DNA of 64,000 bases, taken from Citrobacter sp. RHB25-C09. GTDB taxonomy: Bacteria; Pseudomonadota; Gammaproteobacteria; Enterobacterales; Enterobacteriaceae. A program made the position numbers and the translations under genes. The stretch spans positions 4,216,001-4,280,000 of the forward strand of contig NZ_CP057483.1 of the NCBI RefSeq assembly GCF_013836145.1. The letters are read 5' to 3'. A model generated the notes under the pieces. It saw nothing but the letters and a program-made list of their open reading frames with translations, was not told where the DNA came from and ran no database searches. Positions 1-8,151 of the stretch are shown piece by piece; position 1 is the first letter of the stretch; each line of letters starts with the position of its first letter.

Positions 1-69
1 TTCTCTTTTTACGCCGTCTAAATATAAAAAAGGTTTAATAAAAGTATTTAATATTGGGCTTTTTAAAAT

Positions 70-99
70 AAAAAAACCGCTGGTATTCAGCGGCTTTTT
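70..99 (-). terminator. Rho-independent terminator of bipA
   Basis: Stem CCGCTG/CAGCGG with a five-base loop is flanked by A-rich and T-rich runs on both sides, so it can end bipA transcription on the minus strand and could also act on the other strand. A short REP-like GC stretch follows at about 105-128. Positions 1-69 are A+T rich and hold no gene I can see. Confidence 0.8.
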
Positions 100-150
100 A
101 GTTACCGGATGGCGCTAGCGCTTACCCGGCTGACAAACGGATTAACCGTA

Positions 151-1974
151 TTAGTCTTCTTTCGGACCACGGTTCGCACGGCGGCGATCGTTTTCCGTCA
201 GGTGACGTTTACGAATACGGATAGACTGCGGTGTCACTTCTACCAGTTCGTCGTCATCGATGAACTCCAGAGCCTGCTCCAGGGTCATCTTCACCGGCGG
301 AACCAGAACCGTTGCTTCGTCAGTACCGGACGCACGCATGTTGGTCAGTTTCTTACCGGTCAGACAGTTAACCGTCAGATCGTTAGAACGGCTGTGAATG
401 CCGATGATCTGGCCTTCATAAACTTCTGCACCGTGGCCCAGGAACAGCTTACCGCGGTCCTGCAGGCTGAACAGCGCAAACGCAACCGCTTTACCCTGAC
501 CGTTGGAGATCAGTACGCCGTTCTGACGCTGGCCCACTTCGCCCGGACGCACGTCGTCGTAGTGGCTGAAGGTGGAGTACAGCAGACCCGTACCGGAGGT
601 CATGGTCATGAACTCAGAACGGAAGCCGATCAGACCACGGCTTGGGATCACGTAGTCGAGACGTACGCGGCCTTTGCCATCTGGATTCATGTTTTTCAGG
701 TCGCCTTTACGCTCACCCAGCGCCTGCATCACGGAACCCTGGTGCTGTTCTTCTACGTCGAGCGTTACGTTCTCGAACGGCTCTTGTTTACGGCCGTCGA
801 TTTCGCGGAAGATTACTTTCGGACGGGAAACCGCCATTTCGAAACCTTCACGACGCATGTTTTCGATAAGAACTGACAGGTGCAGTTCGCCACGACCGGA
901 GACACGGAATGCATCTGCATCCTGGGTTTCTTCAACACGCAGCGCAACGTTGTGCACCAGCTCTTTGTTCAGGCGGTCAAGGATCTGACGAGAGGTAACG
1001 TATTTACCTTCTTTACCGCAGAATGGAGAGGTGTTGACGTTGAAGAACATGGTTACAGTCGGTTCATCAACAGACAGTGCCGGCAGCGCTTCGACGTTCT
1101 GCGGATCGCAGATAGTGTCGGAGATGTTCAGCTCGCCCAGACCGGTGATCGCAATGATGTCGCCTGCTTCAGCCAGGTCGCTGTCGATACGCTCCAGACC
1201 CAGGTGAGTCAGCACTTTACCGACTTTACCGTTACGGGTTTTGCCTTCACTGTCGACAATCGTGATCTGCTGGTTCGGCTTCACTTTACCGCGCTTGATG
1301 CGGCCGATGCCGATGACACCAACGTAGTTGTTGTAATCCAGCTGAGAGATCTGCATCTGGAACGGACCGTCGAGATCAACGTCCGGAGCCGGTACGTGAT
1401 CAACAATCGCCTGATACAGCGGGGTCATGTCTTCAGCCATATCTTCGTGATCCAGACCCGCGATACCGTTCAGCGCCGAAGCGTAGATGATCGGGAAGTC
1501 CAGCTGTTCGTCGGTGGCGTCGAGGTTTACGAACAGGTCAAATACCTGGTCGACAACCCAATCCGGACGCGCGCCTGGACGGTCAACTTTGTTGATAACG
1601 ACGATAGGTTTCAGGCCATGAGCAAAGGCTTTTTTGGTCACGAAGCGCGTCTGCGGCATCGGGCCGTCAAATGCGTCAACCACCAGCAGCACTGAGTCAA
1701 CCATGGACATGACACGCTCAACTTCACCACCGAAGTCTGCGTGCCCAGGGGTATCAACGATGTTGATACGGTAATCATTCCATTTGATAGCGGTGTTTTT
1801 AGCGAGGATGGTAATCCCACGCTCTTTCTCCAAATCGTTGGAGTCCATCACACGCTCTTGAGTTTCGGCACGCGCATCGAACGTACCGGATTGCTGCAGC
1901 AGCTTGTCAACCAGGGTAGTTTTACCATGGTCAACGTGCGCGATGATGGCGATATTACGCAAATTTTCGATCAC
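151..1974 (-). CDS. bipA: Ribosome-associated GTPase BipA (TypA)
   Basis: Translational GTPase of the EF-G/LepA class. In E. coli it binds the 70S ribosome and supports 50S assembly at low temperature and under stress. The 607-residue length matches the K-12 protein. The G domain shows the P-loop AHVDHGKT (residues 12-19), DTPGH (74-78) and NKVD (128-131); EF-G-like domains and the BipA-specific C-terminal domain follow. It is transcribed away from glnA, and the two share a 376-bp divergent control region. A terminator sits just downstream. Identification rests on near-identity with the E. coli protein as I remember it. Confidence 0.98.
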   Translation of the reverse strand: MIENLRNIAIIAHVDHGKTTLVDKLLQQSGTFDARAETQERVMDSNDLEKERGITILAKNTAIKWNDYRINIVDTPGHADFGGEVERVMSMVDSVLLVVDAFDGPMPQTRFVTKKAFAHGLKPIVVINKVDRPGARPDWVVDQVFDLFVNLDATDEQLDFPIIYASALNGIAGLDHEDMAEDMTPLYQAIVDHVPAPDVDLDGPFQMQISQLDYNNYVGVIGIGRIKRGKVKPNQQITIVDSEGKTRNGKVGKVLTHLGLERIDSDLAEAGDIIAITGLGELNISDTICDPQNVEALPALSVDEPTVTMFFNVNTSPFCGKEGKYVTSRQILDRLNKELVHNVALRVEETQDADAFRVSGRGELHLSVLIENMRREGFEMAVSRPKVIFREIDGRKQEPFENVTLDVEEQHQGSVMQALGERKGDLKNMNPDGKGRVRLDYVIPSRGLIGFRSEFMTMTSGTGLLYSTFSHYDDVRPGEVGQRQNGVLISNGQGKAVAFALFSLQDRGKLFLGHGAEVYEGQIIGIHSRSNDLTVNCLTGKKLTNMRASGTDEATVLVPPVKMTLEQALEFIDDDELVEVTPQSIRIRKRHLTENDRRRANRGPKED

Positions 1975-2006
1975 AACTTTGCCTCAGGCATTAGAAATAG
2001 CGCGTT

Positions 2007-2034
2007 ATTGTACACGGATTAATCGCACTACAAA
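2007..2034 (-). promoter_or_regulatory. Candidate sigma-70 promoter of bipA
   Basis: On the minus strand TTTGTA, a 16-bp spacer and TACAAT lie about 33 bp ahead of the bipA start. The -35 is weak, so this is a plausible rather than proven promoter. Confidence 0.45.
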
Positions 2035-2080
2035 ACAGGATCACAAACATCCTCCGCAAACAAGTATTGCAGAGTTTCTT

Positions 2081-2096
2081 TGTGATCGCTTTCACG
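2081..2096 (+). promoter_or_regulatory. CRP site upstream of glnA
   Basis: TGTGA, six bases, TCACG matches the CRP consensus in nine of ten half-site bases. In E. coli the upstream glnA promoter glnAp1 is activated by cAMP-CRP, which fits this position. Confidence 0.7.
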
Positions 2097-2125
2097 GAGC
2101 GTTAAAAGGGTTATACACTGTCCAT

Positions 2126-2142
2126 TGCACCAACATGGTGCT
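2126..2142 (+). promoter_or_regulatory. NtrC enhancer site 1 of glnA
   Basis: TGCACCAACATGGTGCT matches the NtrC dyad TGCAC-N7-GGTGCA. It is about 120 bp upstream of the sigma-54 promoter, a normal enhancer distance. In E. coli this site also overlaps and represses glnAp1. Confidence 0.9.
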
Positions 2143-2157
2143 TAATGTTCACATTAA

Positions 2158-2174
2158 AGCACTATATTGGTGCA
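2158..2174 (+). promoter_or_regulatory. NtrC enhancer site 2 of glnA
   Basis: AGCACTATATTGGTGCA is a second strong NtrC dyad, 32 bp (three helical turns) from the first and so on the same DNA face. Weaker dyads such as TGCACGATGGTGCG near 2201-2214 resemble the low-affinity governor sites known in E. coli. Confidence 0.9.
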
Positions 2175-2246
2175 ACATACTCATCATAGTGCAGCCCTTT
2201 TGCACGATGGTGCGCATGATAACGCCTTTTAGGGGCAATTTAAAAG

Positions 2247-2263
2247 TTGGCACAGATTTCGCT
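2247..2263 (+). promoter_or_regulatory. Sigma-54 promoter glnAp2
   Basis: TTGGCACAGATTTCGCT has the invariant GG (2249-2250) and GC (2261-2262) ten bases apart, the -24/-12 signature of RpoN promoters. With the enhancers upstream it should fire glnALG under nitrogen limitation. Confidence 0.93.
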
Positions 2264-2350
2264 TTATATTTTTTACGGCGACACGGCCAATGATTAAAGA
2301 ATTGAACACCTCGTTACCACGACGACTATGACCAATCTGGAGAGTTATGT

Positions 2351-3760
2351 ATGTCCGCTGAACACGTATTGACGATGCTGAATGAGCACGAAGTGAAGTT
2401 TGTTGATTTGCGCTTCACTGATACCAAAGGTAAAGAACAGCACGTCACAATTCCTGCTCATCAGGTAAATGCCGAATTCTTCGAAGAAGGCAAAATGTTT
2501 GACGGCTCCTCCATTGGTGGTTGGAAAGGTATCAACGAATCCGACATGGTGCTGATGCCAGACGCCTCTACTGCGGTCATTGACCCGTTCTTCGCGGATT
2601 CTACTCTGATCATCCGCTGTGACATCCTGGAACCCGGCACGCTGCAAGGCTATGACCGCGACCCGCGCTCTATCGCTAAACGTGCAGAAGAGTACCTGCG
2701 CTCCACCGGTATCGCGGATACCGTGCTGTTCGGGCCAGAACCAGAATTCTTCCTGTTTGACGATGTCCGTTTCGGCGCGTCAATCTCCGGTTCTCATGTG
2801 GCTATCGATGACATCGAAGGCGCATGGAACTCCTCCACCCAGTATGAAGGTGGTAACAAAGGTCACCGTCCGGCAGTGAAAGGCGGCTACTTCCCAGTTC
2901 CTCCAGTAGACTCCGCTCAGGACATCCGTTCTGAAATGTGTCTGGTCATGGAGCAGATGGGCCTGGTCGTTGAAGCGCATCACCACGAAGTGGCAACTGC
3001 GGGTCAGAACGAAGTGGCAACCCGCTTCAACACCATGACCAAAAAAGCCGACGAAATTCAGATCTACAAATATGTGGTTCACAACGTCGCTCACCGCTTC
3101 GGTAAAACCGCAACCTTTATGCCAAAACCGATGTTCGGCGATAACGGCTCCGGTATGCACTGCCACATGTCTCTGTCCAAAAACGGTGTAAACCTGTTCT
3201 CCGGCGACAAATACGCAGGCCTGTCAGAGCAAGCGCTGTACTACATTGGCGGCGTGATCAAACACGCTAAAGCGATCAACGCCCTGGCGAACCCGACCAC
3301 CAACTCCTACAAGCGTCTGGTCCCGGGTTACGAAGCGCCGGTAATGCTGGCTTACTCTGCCCGTAACCGTTCTGCTTCCATTCGTATTCCGGTAGTGGCT
3401 TCTCCGAAAGCGCGTCGTATCGAAGTGCGCTTCCCGGACCCGGCCGCTAACCCGTACCTGTGCTTTGCAGCCCTGCTGATGGCGGGTCTTGACGGCATTA
3501 AGAACAAGATCCACCCGGGCGAAGCGATGGACAAAAACCTGTACGACCTGCCGCCAGAAGAAGCGAAAGAGATCCCACAGGTTGCGGGTTCTCTGGAAGA
3601 AGCACTGAACGAACTGGATCTGGACCGCGAGTTCCTGAAAGCCGGCGGCGTGTTCACTGATGAAGCCATCGACGCTTACATCGCGCTGCGCATTGAAGAA
3701 AACGACCGCGTTCGCATGACACCGCACCCGGTAGAGTTTGAGCTGTACTACAGCGTTTAA
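2351..3760 (+). CDS. glnA: Glutamine synthetase, type I
   Basis: Makes glutamine from glutamate, ammonia and ATP in the cytoplasm, as a dodecamer. The length is the usual 469 residues of a GS-I-beta enzyme. The N-terminal beta-grasp domain carries the DGSS motif. The catalytic domain holds KPMFGDNGSGMHCH, the ATP-site NPTTNSYKRLVPGYEAP and RIPVV. NLYDLPPEE near residue 398 carries the tyrosine adenylylated by GlnE, so activity is likely adjusted after translation as well as by NtrC. First gene of glnALG, from the sigma-54 promoter upstream. The start has GGAGAG eight bases ahead. Confidence 0.99.
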   Translation: MSAEHVLTMLNEHEVKFVDLRFTDTKGKEQHVTIPAHQVNAEFFEEGKMFDGSSIGGWKGINESDMVLMPDASTAVIDPFFADSTLIIRCDILEPGTLQGYDRDPRSIAKRAEEYLRSTGIADTVLFGPEPEFFLFDDVRFGASISGSHVAIDDIEGAWNSSTQYEGGNKGHRPAVKGGYFPVPPVDSAQDIRSEMCLVMEQMGLVVEAHHHEVATAGQNEVATRFNTMTKKADEIQIYKYVVHNVAHRFGKTATFMPKPMFGDNGSGMHCHMSLSKNGVNLFSGDKYAGLSEQALYYIGGVIKHAKAINALANPTTNSYKRLVPGYEAPVMLAYSARNRSASIRIPVVASPKARRIEVRFPDPAANPYLCFAALLMAGLDGIKNKIHPGEAMDKNLYDLPPEEAKEIPQVAGSLEEALNELDLDREFLKAGGVFTDEAIDAYIALRIEENDRVRMTPHPVEFELYYSV

Positions 3761-3828
3761 TCGTTTTAAGTTGCCGTGGAAACTTTAGCCTGTTTCTGAC
3801 AGGTTTGAGGTTGATGGCAAACATTACG

Positions 3829-3906
3829 ATGCCCGATGGCGCAAGCTTATCGAGCCTACCGGGCAACCACCTTGTAGGCCGGATAAGGCGAAGCCTCCAT
3901 CCGGCA
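3829..3906 (+). repeat. REP pair (BIME) in the glnA-glnL gap
   Basis: Two REP units in opposite orientation: one with arms GCCCGATGG.../...CCTACCGGGC, the other GTAGGCCGGATAAGGCG with GCCTCCATCCGGC. They are transcribed in the glnA 3'UTR and may shield the glnA message from 3' decay. Confidence 0.88.
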
Positions 3907-3928
3907 TCACGGTTTGTCAGCAATCTGT

Positions 3929-3953
3929 AGCCCATCTCACGATGGGCTTTTTT
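3929..3953 (+). terminator. Terminator between glnA and glnL
   Basis: AGCCCATC, loop TCAC, GATGGGCT, then six T. In E. coli the equivalent is leaky and lets some NtrC-driven transcription reach glnLG; it also forms the GlnZ 3' end. Confidence 0.9.
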
Positions 3954-3998
3954 CTCCGCCAACAAACTGATTCGTCGTTCTTTTTCTGCGTTAAAAGC

Positions 3999-4020
3999 TA
4001 TAATGCACTAAATTGGTGCA
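3999..4020 (+). promoter_or_regulatory. glnL promoter overlapped by an NtrC operator
   Basis: TATAAT (3999-4004) is a perfect -10. The NtrC dyad TGCACTAAATTGGTGCA (4004-4020) begins at its last base and covers the expected start. NtrC should therefore repress this promoter, giving negative autoregulation of glnLG. Confidence 0.88.
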
Positions 4021-4041
4021 CACTTTTCAGGAGACTGCTTT

Positions 4042-5091
4042 ATGGCAACAGGCACGCTGCCCGATGCTGGGCAGATCCTCAATTCTTTAATCAACAGTAT
4101 CTTATTGGTTGATGACGAACTGGCGGTGCATTACGCCAATCCCGCCGCGCAGCAATTACTCGCCCAAAGCTCACGCAAACTGTTTGGCACACCGTTGCCC
4201 GAACTGCTGAGTTACTTTTCACTCAATACCGACCTGATGCGAGAAAGCTTAGATGCGGGTCAGGGTTTCACTGATAACGAAGTCACGCTGGTGATTGACG
4301 GGCGATCGCATATCCTTTCGCTGACCGCGCAGCGGCTAACCGACGGTCAGATCCTGCTTGAAATGGCGCCAATGGATAACCAGCGGCGACTGAGCCAGGA
4401 GCAGCTCCAGCACGCTCAGCAGGTCGCAGCGCGCGATCTGGTACGTGGGCTAGCCCATGAGATTAAAAACCCGCTCGGTGGCTTACGTGGCGCTGCACAG
4501 CTACTCAGTAAAGCGCTACCCGACCCTTCGCTGCTGGAATACACAAAAGTCATCATTGAACAGGCCGATCGCCTGCGTAATCTGGTCGACAGGCTGTTAG
4601 GCCCGCAGATGCCAGGCACGCACGTCACTGAGAGCATTCATAAAGTGGCGGAACGTGTGGTGGCGCTGGTTTCAATGGAACTTCCTGACAATATCACGCT
4701 GGTGCGGGATTACGATCCCAGCCTGCCAGAGTTGCCGCATGACCCGGAACAGATTGAACAGGTGCTGTTGAACATTGTCCGTAACGCGCTCCAGGCTCTG
4801 GGGCCGGAAGGCGGAGAAATTGTGCTACGCACCCGTACAGCATTCCAGCTCACGCTGCATGGCGAACGCTATCGCCTGGCCGCACGCATTGATGTCGAGG
4901 ATAACGGGCCAGGTATTCCTTCCTACCTCCAGGATACGCTGTTTTACCCAATGGTCAGTGGCCGCGAAGGCGGTACCGGGCTGGGGTTGTCCATCGCCCG
5001 TAATTTGATCGATCAACATTCCGGCAAAATTGAATTTACCAGTTGGCCAGGTCATACCGAGTTCTCGGTTTATCTGCCTATCAGGAAATAA
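4042..5091 (+). CDS. glnL: Nitrogen sensor kinase/phosphatase NtrB
   Basis: Soluble histidine kinase that phosphorylates NtrC when nitrogen is short and, bound by PII (GlnB), dephosphorylates it when nitrogen is ample. At 349 residues it matches E. coli. Order: an N-terminal PAS domain (about 15-110), a dimerisation/phosphoacceptor helix with the H-box AHEIKNPLGG around His139, then an HATPase domain with N-box NIVRNALQAL, G1 DNGPGIP and G2 GGTGLGLSIA. No membrane segment, as expected for NtrB. The glnG start lies 10 bp beyond its stop, so the two are probably translated together. Confidence 0.98.
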   Translation: MATGTLPDAGQILNSLINSILLVDDELAVHYANPAAQQLLAQSSRKLFGTPLPELLSYFSLNTDLMRESLDAGQGFTDNEVTLVIDGRSHILSLTAQRLTDGQILLEMAPMDNQRRLSQEQLQHAQQVAARDLVRGLAHEIKNPLGGLRGAAQLLSKALPDPSLLEYTKVIIEQADRLRNLVDRLLGPQMPGTHVTESIHKVAERVVALVSMELPDNITLVRDYDPSLPELPHDPEQIEQVLLNIVRNALQALGPEGGEIVLRTRTAFQLTLHGERYRLAARIDVEDNGPGIPSYLQDTLFYPMVSGREGGTGLGLSIARNLIDQHSGKIEFTSWPGHTEFSVYLPIRK

Positions 5092-5101
5092 GGTGACGTT
5101 T

Positions 5102-6511
5102 ATGCAACGAGGAATTGTCTGGGTCGTCGATGACGATAGCTCCATCCGATGGGTGCTTGAACGCGCTCTCGCTGGAGCGGGTCTGAGTTGCACCACATTC
5201 GAAAGCGGTAATGAGGTGTTGAACGCGCTGGCGAGCAAGACGCCAGACGTGCTGTTGTCTGATATCCGTATGCCGGGAATGGACGGACTGGCGCTGTTAA
5301 AGCAGATCAAACAGCGGCATCCGATGCTTCCGGTCATCATAATGACCGCCCATTCCGATCTGGATGCCGCCGTCAGCGCCTATCAGCAAGGGGCATTTGA
5401 TTATCTGCCCAAACCGTTTGATATCGACGAAGCTGTGGCGCTGGTCGAGCGCGCCATCAGCCATTATCAGGAACAGCAGCAGCCGCGCAATATTCAGATC
5501 AACGGCCCGACGACGGACATCATTGGCGAAGCACCGGCAATGCAGGATGTGTTTCGCATTATTGGGCGGCTTTCCCGTTCATCAATCAGTGTACTGATTA
5601 ACGGCGAATCGGGAACCGGTAAAGAGCTGGTCGCTCATGCATTGCATCGTCATAGCCCCCGCGCCAAAGCGCCGTTTATCGCCCTGAACATGGCGGCGAT
5701 CCCAAAAGATTTGATTGAGTCTGAGCTGTTCGGCCATGAAAAAGGGGCGTTTACCGGGGCAAACACCATTCGCCAGGGGCGTTTTGAGCAGGCCGACGGC
5801 GGTACGCTGTTTCTTGATGAGATTGGCGATATGCCGCTGGATGTGCAGACGCGCTTATTACGTGTCCTCGCTGACGGTCAGTTTTATCGCGTGGGCGGCT
5901 ATGCGCCGGTGAAGGTTGATGTGCGTATTATCGCCGCAACGCACCAGAATCTGGAACAGCGGGTTCAGGAAGGCAAATTCCGTGAAGACCTGTTCCATCG
6001 ACTGAACGTCATCCGCGTGCATCTTCCACCGCTGCGCGAGCGCCGGGAGGATATCCCACGTCTTGCTCGCCACTTCTTACAGGTCGCAGCGCGCGAATTA
6101 GGTGTAGAAGCGAAGCTACTGCATCCGGAAACCGAAGCCGCACTGACGCGTCTGGCGTGGCCGGGCAACGTGCGCCAACTGGAAAACACCTGTCGCTGGT
6201 TAACCGTAATGGCCGCCGGGCAGGAAGTGTTGATTCAGGATTTACCCGGTGAGTTATTTGAAGCAACGGTGCCGGACAGCCCTTCGCATATTCAGCCAGA
6301 CAGCTGGGCGACCCTCCTCGCACAATGGGCCGATCGGGCGCTGCGTTCCGGTCATCAAAACCTGCTTTCGGAAGCGCAGCCTGAGATGGAACGTACCCTG
6401 CTGACAACGGCGCTGCGCCATACACAGGGTCATAAACAGGAAGCGGCAAGACTGCTAGGCTGGGGGCGAAATACCCTGACGCGGAAGCTAAAAGAGTTGG
6501 GAATGGAGTAA
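5102..6511 (+). CDS. glnG: Nitrogen response regulator NtrC, sigma-54 activator
   Basis: Phosphorylated NtrC binds the enhancers listed above and drives open-complex formation by sigma-54 polymerase. The receiver domain has DDD at 10-12 and the phosphoacceptor Asp54 in LLSDIRMPG. The AAA+ domain has Walker A GESGTGKE, the sigma-54 contact loop GAFTGA and the Walker B LFLDEIGD. A Fis-type helix-turn-helix (EAARLLGWGRNTLTRKLKEL) closes the protein. The ATG at 5102 gives the standard 469 residues; the frame stays open to 5030 but that extension lies inside glnL. Confidence 0.98.
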   Translation: MQRGIVWVVDDDSSIRWVLERALAGAGLSCTTFESGNEVLNALASKTPDVLLSDIRMPGMDGLALLKQIKQRHPMLPVIIMTAHSDLDAAVSAYQQGAFDYLPKPFDIDEAVALVERAISHYQEQQQPRNIQINGPTTDIIGEAPAMQDVFRIIGRLSRSSISVLINGESGTGKELVAHALHRHSPRAKAPFIALNMAAIPKDLIESELFGHEKGAFTGANTIRQGRFEQADGGTLFLDEIGDMPLDVQTRLLRVLADGQFYRVGGYAPVKVDVRIIAATHQNLEQRVQEGKFREDLFHRLNVIRVHLPPLRERREDIPRLARHFLQVAARELGVEAKLLHPETEAALTRLAWPGNVRQLENTCRWLTVMAAGQEVLIQDLPGELFEATVPDSPSHIQPDSWATLLAQWADRALRSGHQNLLSEAQPEMERTLLTTALRHTQGHKQEAARLLGWGRNTLTRKLKELGME

Positions 6512-6517
6512 CTCAGG

Positions 6518-6583
6518 TGCCGGATGGCGGCTACGCCTTATCCGGCCTACAGACGAGCCCGGTACGCGTTCGCGCTACCGGGC
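6518..6583. repeat. REP elements between glnG and hemN
   Basis: GCCGGATGGCGGCTACGCC with TTATCCGGCCTAC forms one REP; GCCCGGTACGCG/CGCGCTACCGGGC forms a second hairpin. They fill the whole gap between two converging genes. No separate terminator is visible. Confidence 0.88.
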
Positions 6584-6590
6584 AACGTGT

Positions 6591-7964
6591 TTAAATCACT
6601 CGCGAAAACTGCTGCATGCGCGCTTTTTGGCGCAGATACGTATCAAAACACATGCAAATATTGCGGATCAGCAAACGGCCTTTCGGCGTGACCTGAATCC
6701 CTTGCTCATTCACATCCACCAGCCCATCTTTCGCCAGTGGCGCAAGCAGGTTCAGGTCTTCAGCGAAATAATCAGCAAAGTTCAGATCCCACTGCTGTTC
6801 AATGGCAGAGTAGTTAAGCCGGAAGTTACAGATCAAAGATTTAATGACATCACGGCGAATACAGTCGTCACGGGTCAACGCGATACCGCGCCACAGCGCA
6901 TTCCCCTGCTCGTCCACCTGCTGATAGTAATGCTTCAGCTCTTTCTGGTTTTGCGCGTAGCAATCGCCAATCATGCTGATCGCGGAAACGCCCAGTCCCA
7001 GGAGATCGGTATCGCCCTGGGTAGTGTAACCCTGGAAATTACGATGCAGAACGCCTTCACGCTGTGCGACAGCCAGTTCGTCATCCGGACGCGCAAAGTG
7101 GTCCATGCCGATGAACTGATAACCCGTTTCCGTCAGCGAGGAGATGGTCTGCTGGAGGATGTCCAGCTTCTGCTGCGGGCTCGGTAAATCCGCGTCTTTG
7201 ATTTTGCGCTGTGCGGCAAACAGCGTCGGCAGGTGCGCATAGTTAAATACGCTCAGACGGTCAGGACTTAACTCTGCCACGCGTTTCAGGGTAAATGCGA
7301 AGCTCTCCGGCGTCTGTTTGGGCAATCCGTAGATGAGATCGATATTGGTTGAGGTAAAACCAATATCGCGAGCATGGTTGAGCAGCGCAAAGATAAACTC
7401 TTCATCCTGCTCACGGTTCACCAGCCGCTGAACCTCTTTATTGAAATCCTGCACGCCCATACTCAGGCGGTTAAACCCTTCCGCACGTAAATGATCGAGC
7501 ACATCCAGTTCAATTTCGCGGGGATCAACTTCGATCGAGATTTCCGCATCAGCATTAAAATGGAAGTTGTCGCGCAGCAGCGTCATTAAGCGGCTGATTT
7601 GCGCCTTATTCAGATAGGTCGGTGTACCGCCGCCCCAGTGGAGTTGGCTCACACTGCGCCCGGCAAACAACGGCGCACGATGGATAATTTCCTGTTCTAT
7701 CGCATCCAGATATTGATCGGCTTTATGCTGCTGGCGAGTCACAATCTTATTGCAGCCGCAAAAGTAGCAGAGCTTGTGGCAGAACGGGATATGAACATAC
7801 AGCGAGAGCGGACGCTCGGGGTAGCGCGCTACTGCGTTTAAGAACGCCGGTTCGCCAAAATCTTCAGAGAACTCCAGCGCGGTCGGGTACGAGGTATATC
7901 GTGGCCCGGAATAGTTATATTTCTGGATCAGGGCCAGATCCCAGTCTATTAGCTGTTCAGACAT
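6591..7964 (-). CDS. hemN: Oxygen-independent coproporphyrinogen III oxidase
   Basis: Radical-SAM enzyme that decarboxylates coproporphyrinogen III to protoporphyrinogen IX without oxygen, allowing anaerobic haem synthesis. The cluster motif CHKLCYFC gives the CxxxCxxC signature near residues 62-69, with the extra cysteine (FCGC) typical of true HemN. GGGTPT follows as the SAM-binding segment. The ATG at 7964 gives 457 residues, as in E. coli, and has a strong AAGGAG five bases ahead; a GTG six bases upstream is less likely. Its ribosome site lies inside the last codons of a small upstream ORF (7967-8140), so the two may be coupled. Confidence 0.97.
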   Translation of the reverse strand: MSEQLIDWDLALIQKYNYSGPRYTSYPTALEFSEDFGEPAFLNAVARYPERPLSLYVHIPFCHKLCYFCGCNKIVTRQQHKADQYLDAIEQEIIHRAPLFAGRSVSQLHWGGGTPTYLNKAQISRLMTLLRDNFHFNADAEISIEVDPREIELDVLDHLRAEGFNRLSMGVQDFNKEVQRLVNREQDEEFIFALLNHARDIGFTSTNIDLIYGLPKQTPESFAFTLKRVAELSPDRLSVFNYAHLPTLFAAQRKIKDADLPSPQQKLDILQQTISSLTETGYQFIGMDHFARPDDELAVAQREGVLHRNFQGYTTQGDTDLLGLGVSAISMIGDCYAQNQKELKHYYQQVDEQGNALWRGIALTRDDCIRRDVIKSLICNFRLNYSAIEQQWDLNFADYFAEDLNLLAPLAKDGLVDVNEQGIQVTPKGRLLIRNICMCFDTYLRQKARMQQFSRVI

Positions 7965-7966
7965 GC

Positions 7967-8140
7967 TCACTCCTTCCGATGGCGTCTCTGGCGAGTACGG
8001 CGTACCGGCTTCACTCCGTTACGAGTGAACTGCCGGTTGCGCAGCCACTTCTGTCGCCGCGACAACCGCTGTAGTTTAACGAATAACCACGCCAGATAAC
8101 ATATAACCGGAAGGGTTATAAGCAGGACGGCCAGACCCAC
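7967..8140 (-). CDS. Unrecognised 57-residue basic membrane protein, yihI-hemN gap
   Basis: A GTG-started frame of 57 codons fills nearly all of the gap between yihI and hemN on their strand. Residues 2-21 are a hydrophobic helix (GLAVLLITLPVICYLAWLF). The rest is strongly basic: roughly 15 Lys/Arg in 36 residues, ending RRHRKE. This is the pattern of a single-span protein with a positive cytoplasmic tail. The start is 11 bases after the yihI stop and the TGA is two bases before the hemN ATG. No convincing ribosome site precedes the GTG. From memory, some Vibrionaceae carry a DUF2489 gene between yihI and hemN, so this may be a shortened relative or a remnant. Function unknown. Confidence 0.5.
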   Translation of the reverse strand: MGLAVLLITLPVICYLAWLFVKLQRLSRRQKWLRNRQFTRNGVKPVRRTRQRRHRKE

Positions 8141-8151
8141 GGTGTAAACCG

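Larger units (their letters stand above)
3765..3953 (+). ncRNA. glnZ: Probable GlnZ sRNA from the glnA 3'UTR
   Basis: In E. coli and Salmonella the glnA 3'UTR is processed into the Hfq-bound sRNA GlnZ, which links nitrogen state to carbon metabolism. Here the same region ends in a strong terminator with a T-run at 3929-3953 and contains an unstructured A-rich stretch (GCAAACATTACGATG, 3817-3831) suited to base pairing. The 5' processing site cannot be seen, so the left end is approximate. A REP pair lies between the stretch and the terminator. Confidence 0.55.

Noticed and set aside
880..1695. A 271-codon plus-strand frame opposite bipA
   Set aside because: Shadow of the bipA codon pattern; no ribosome site and no recognisable protein.
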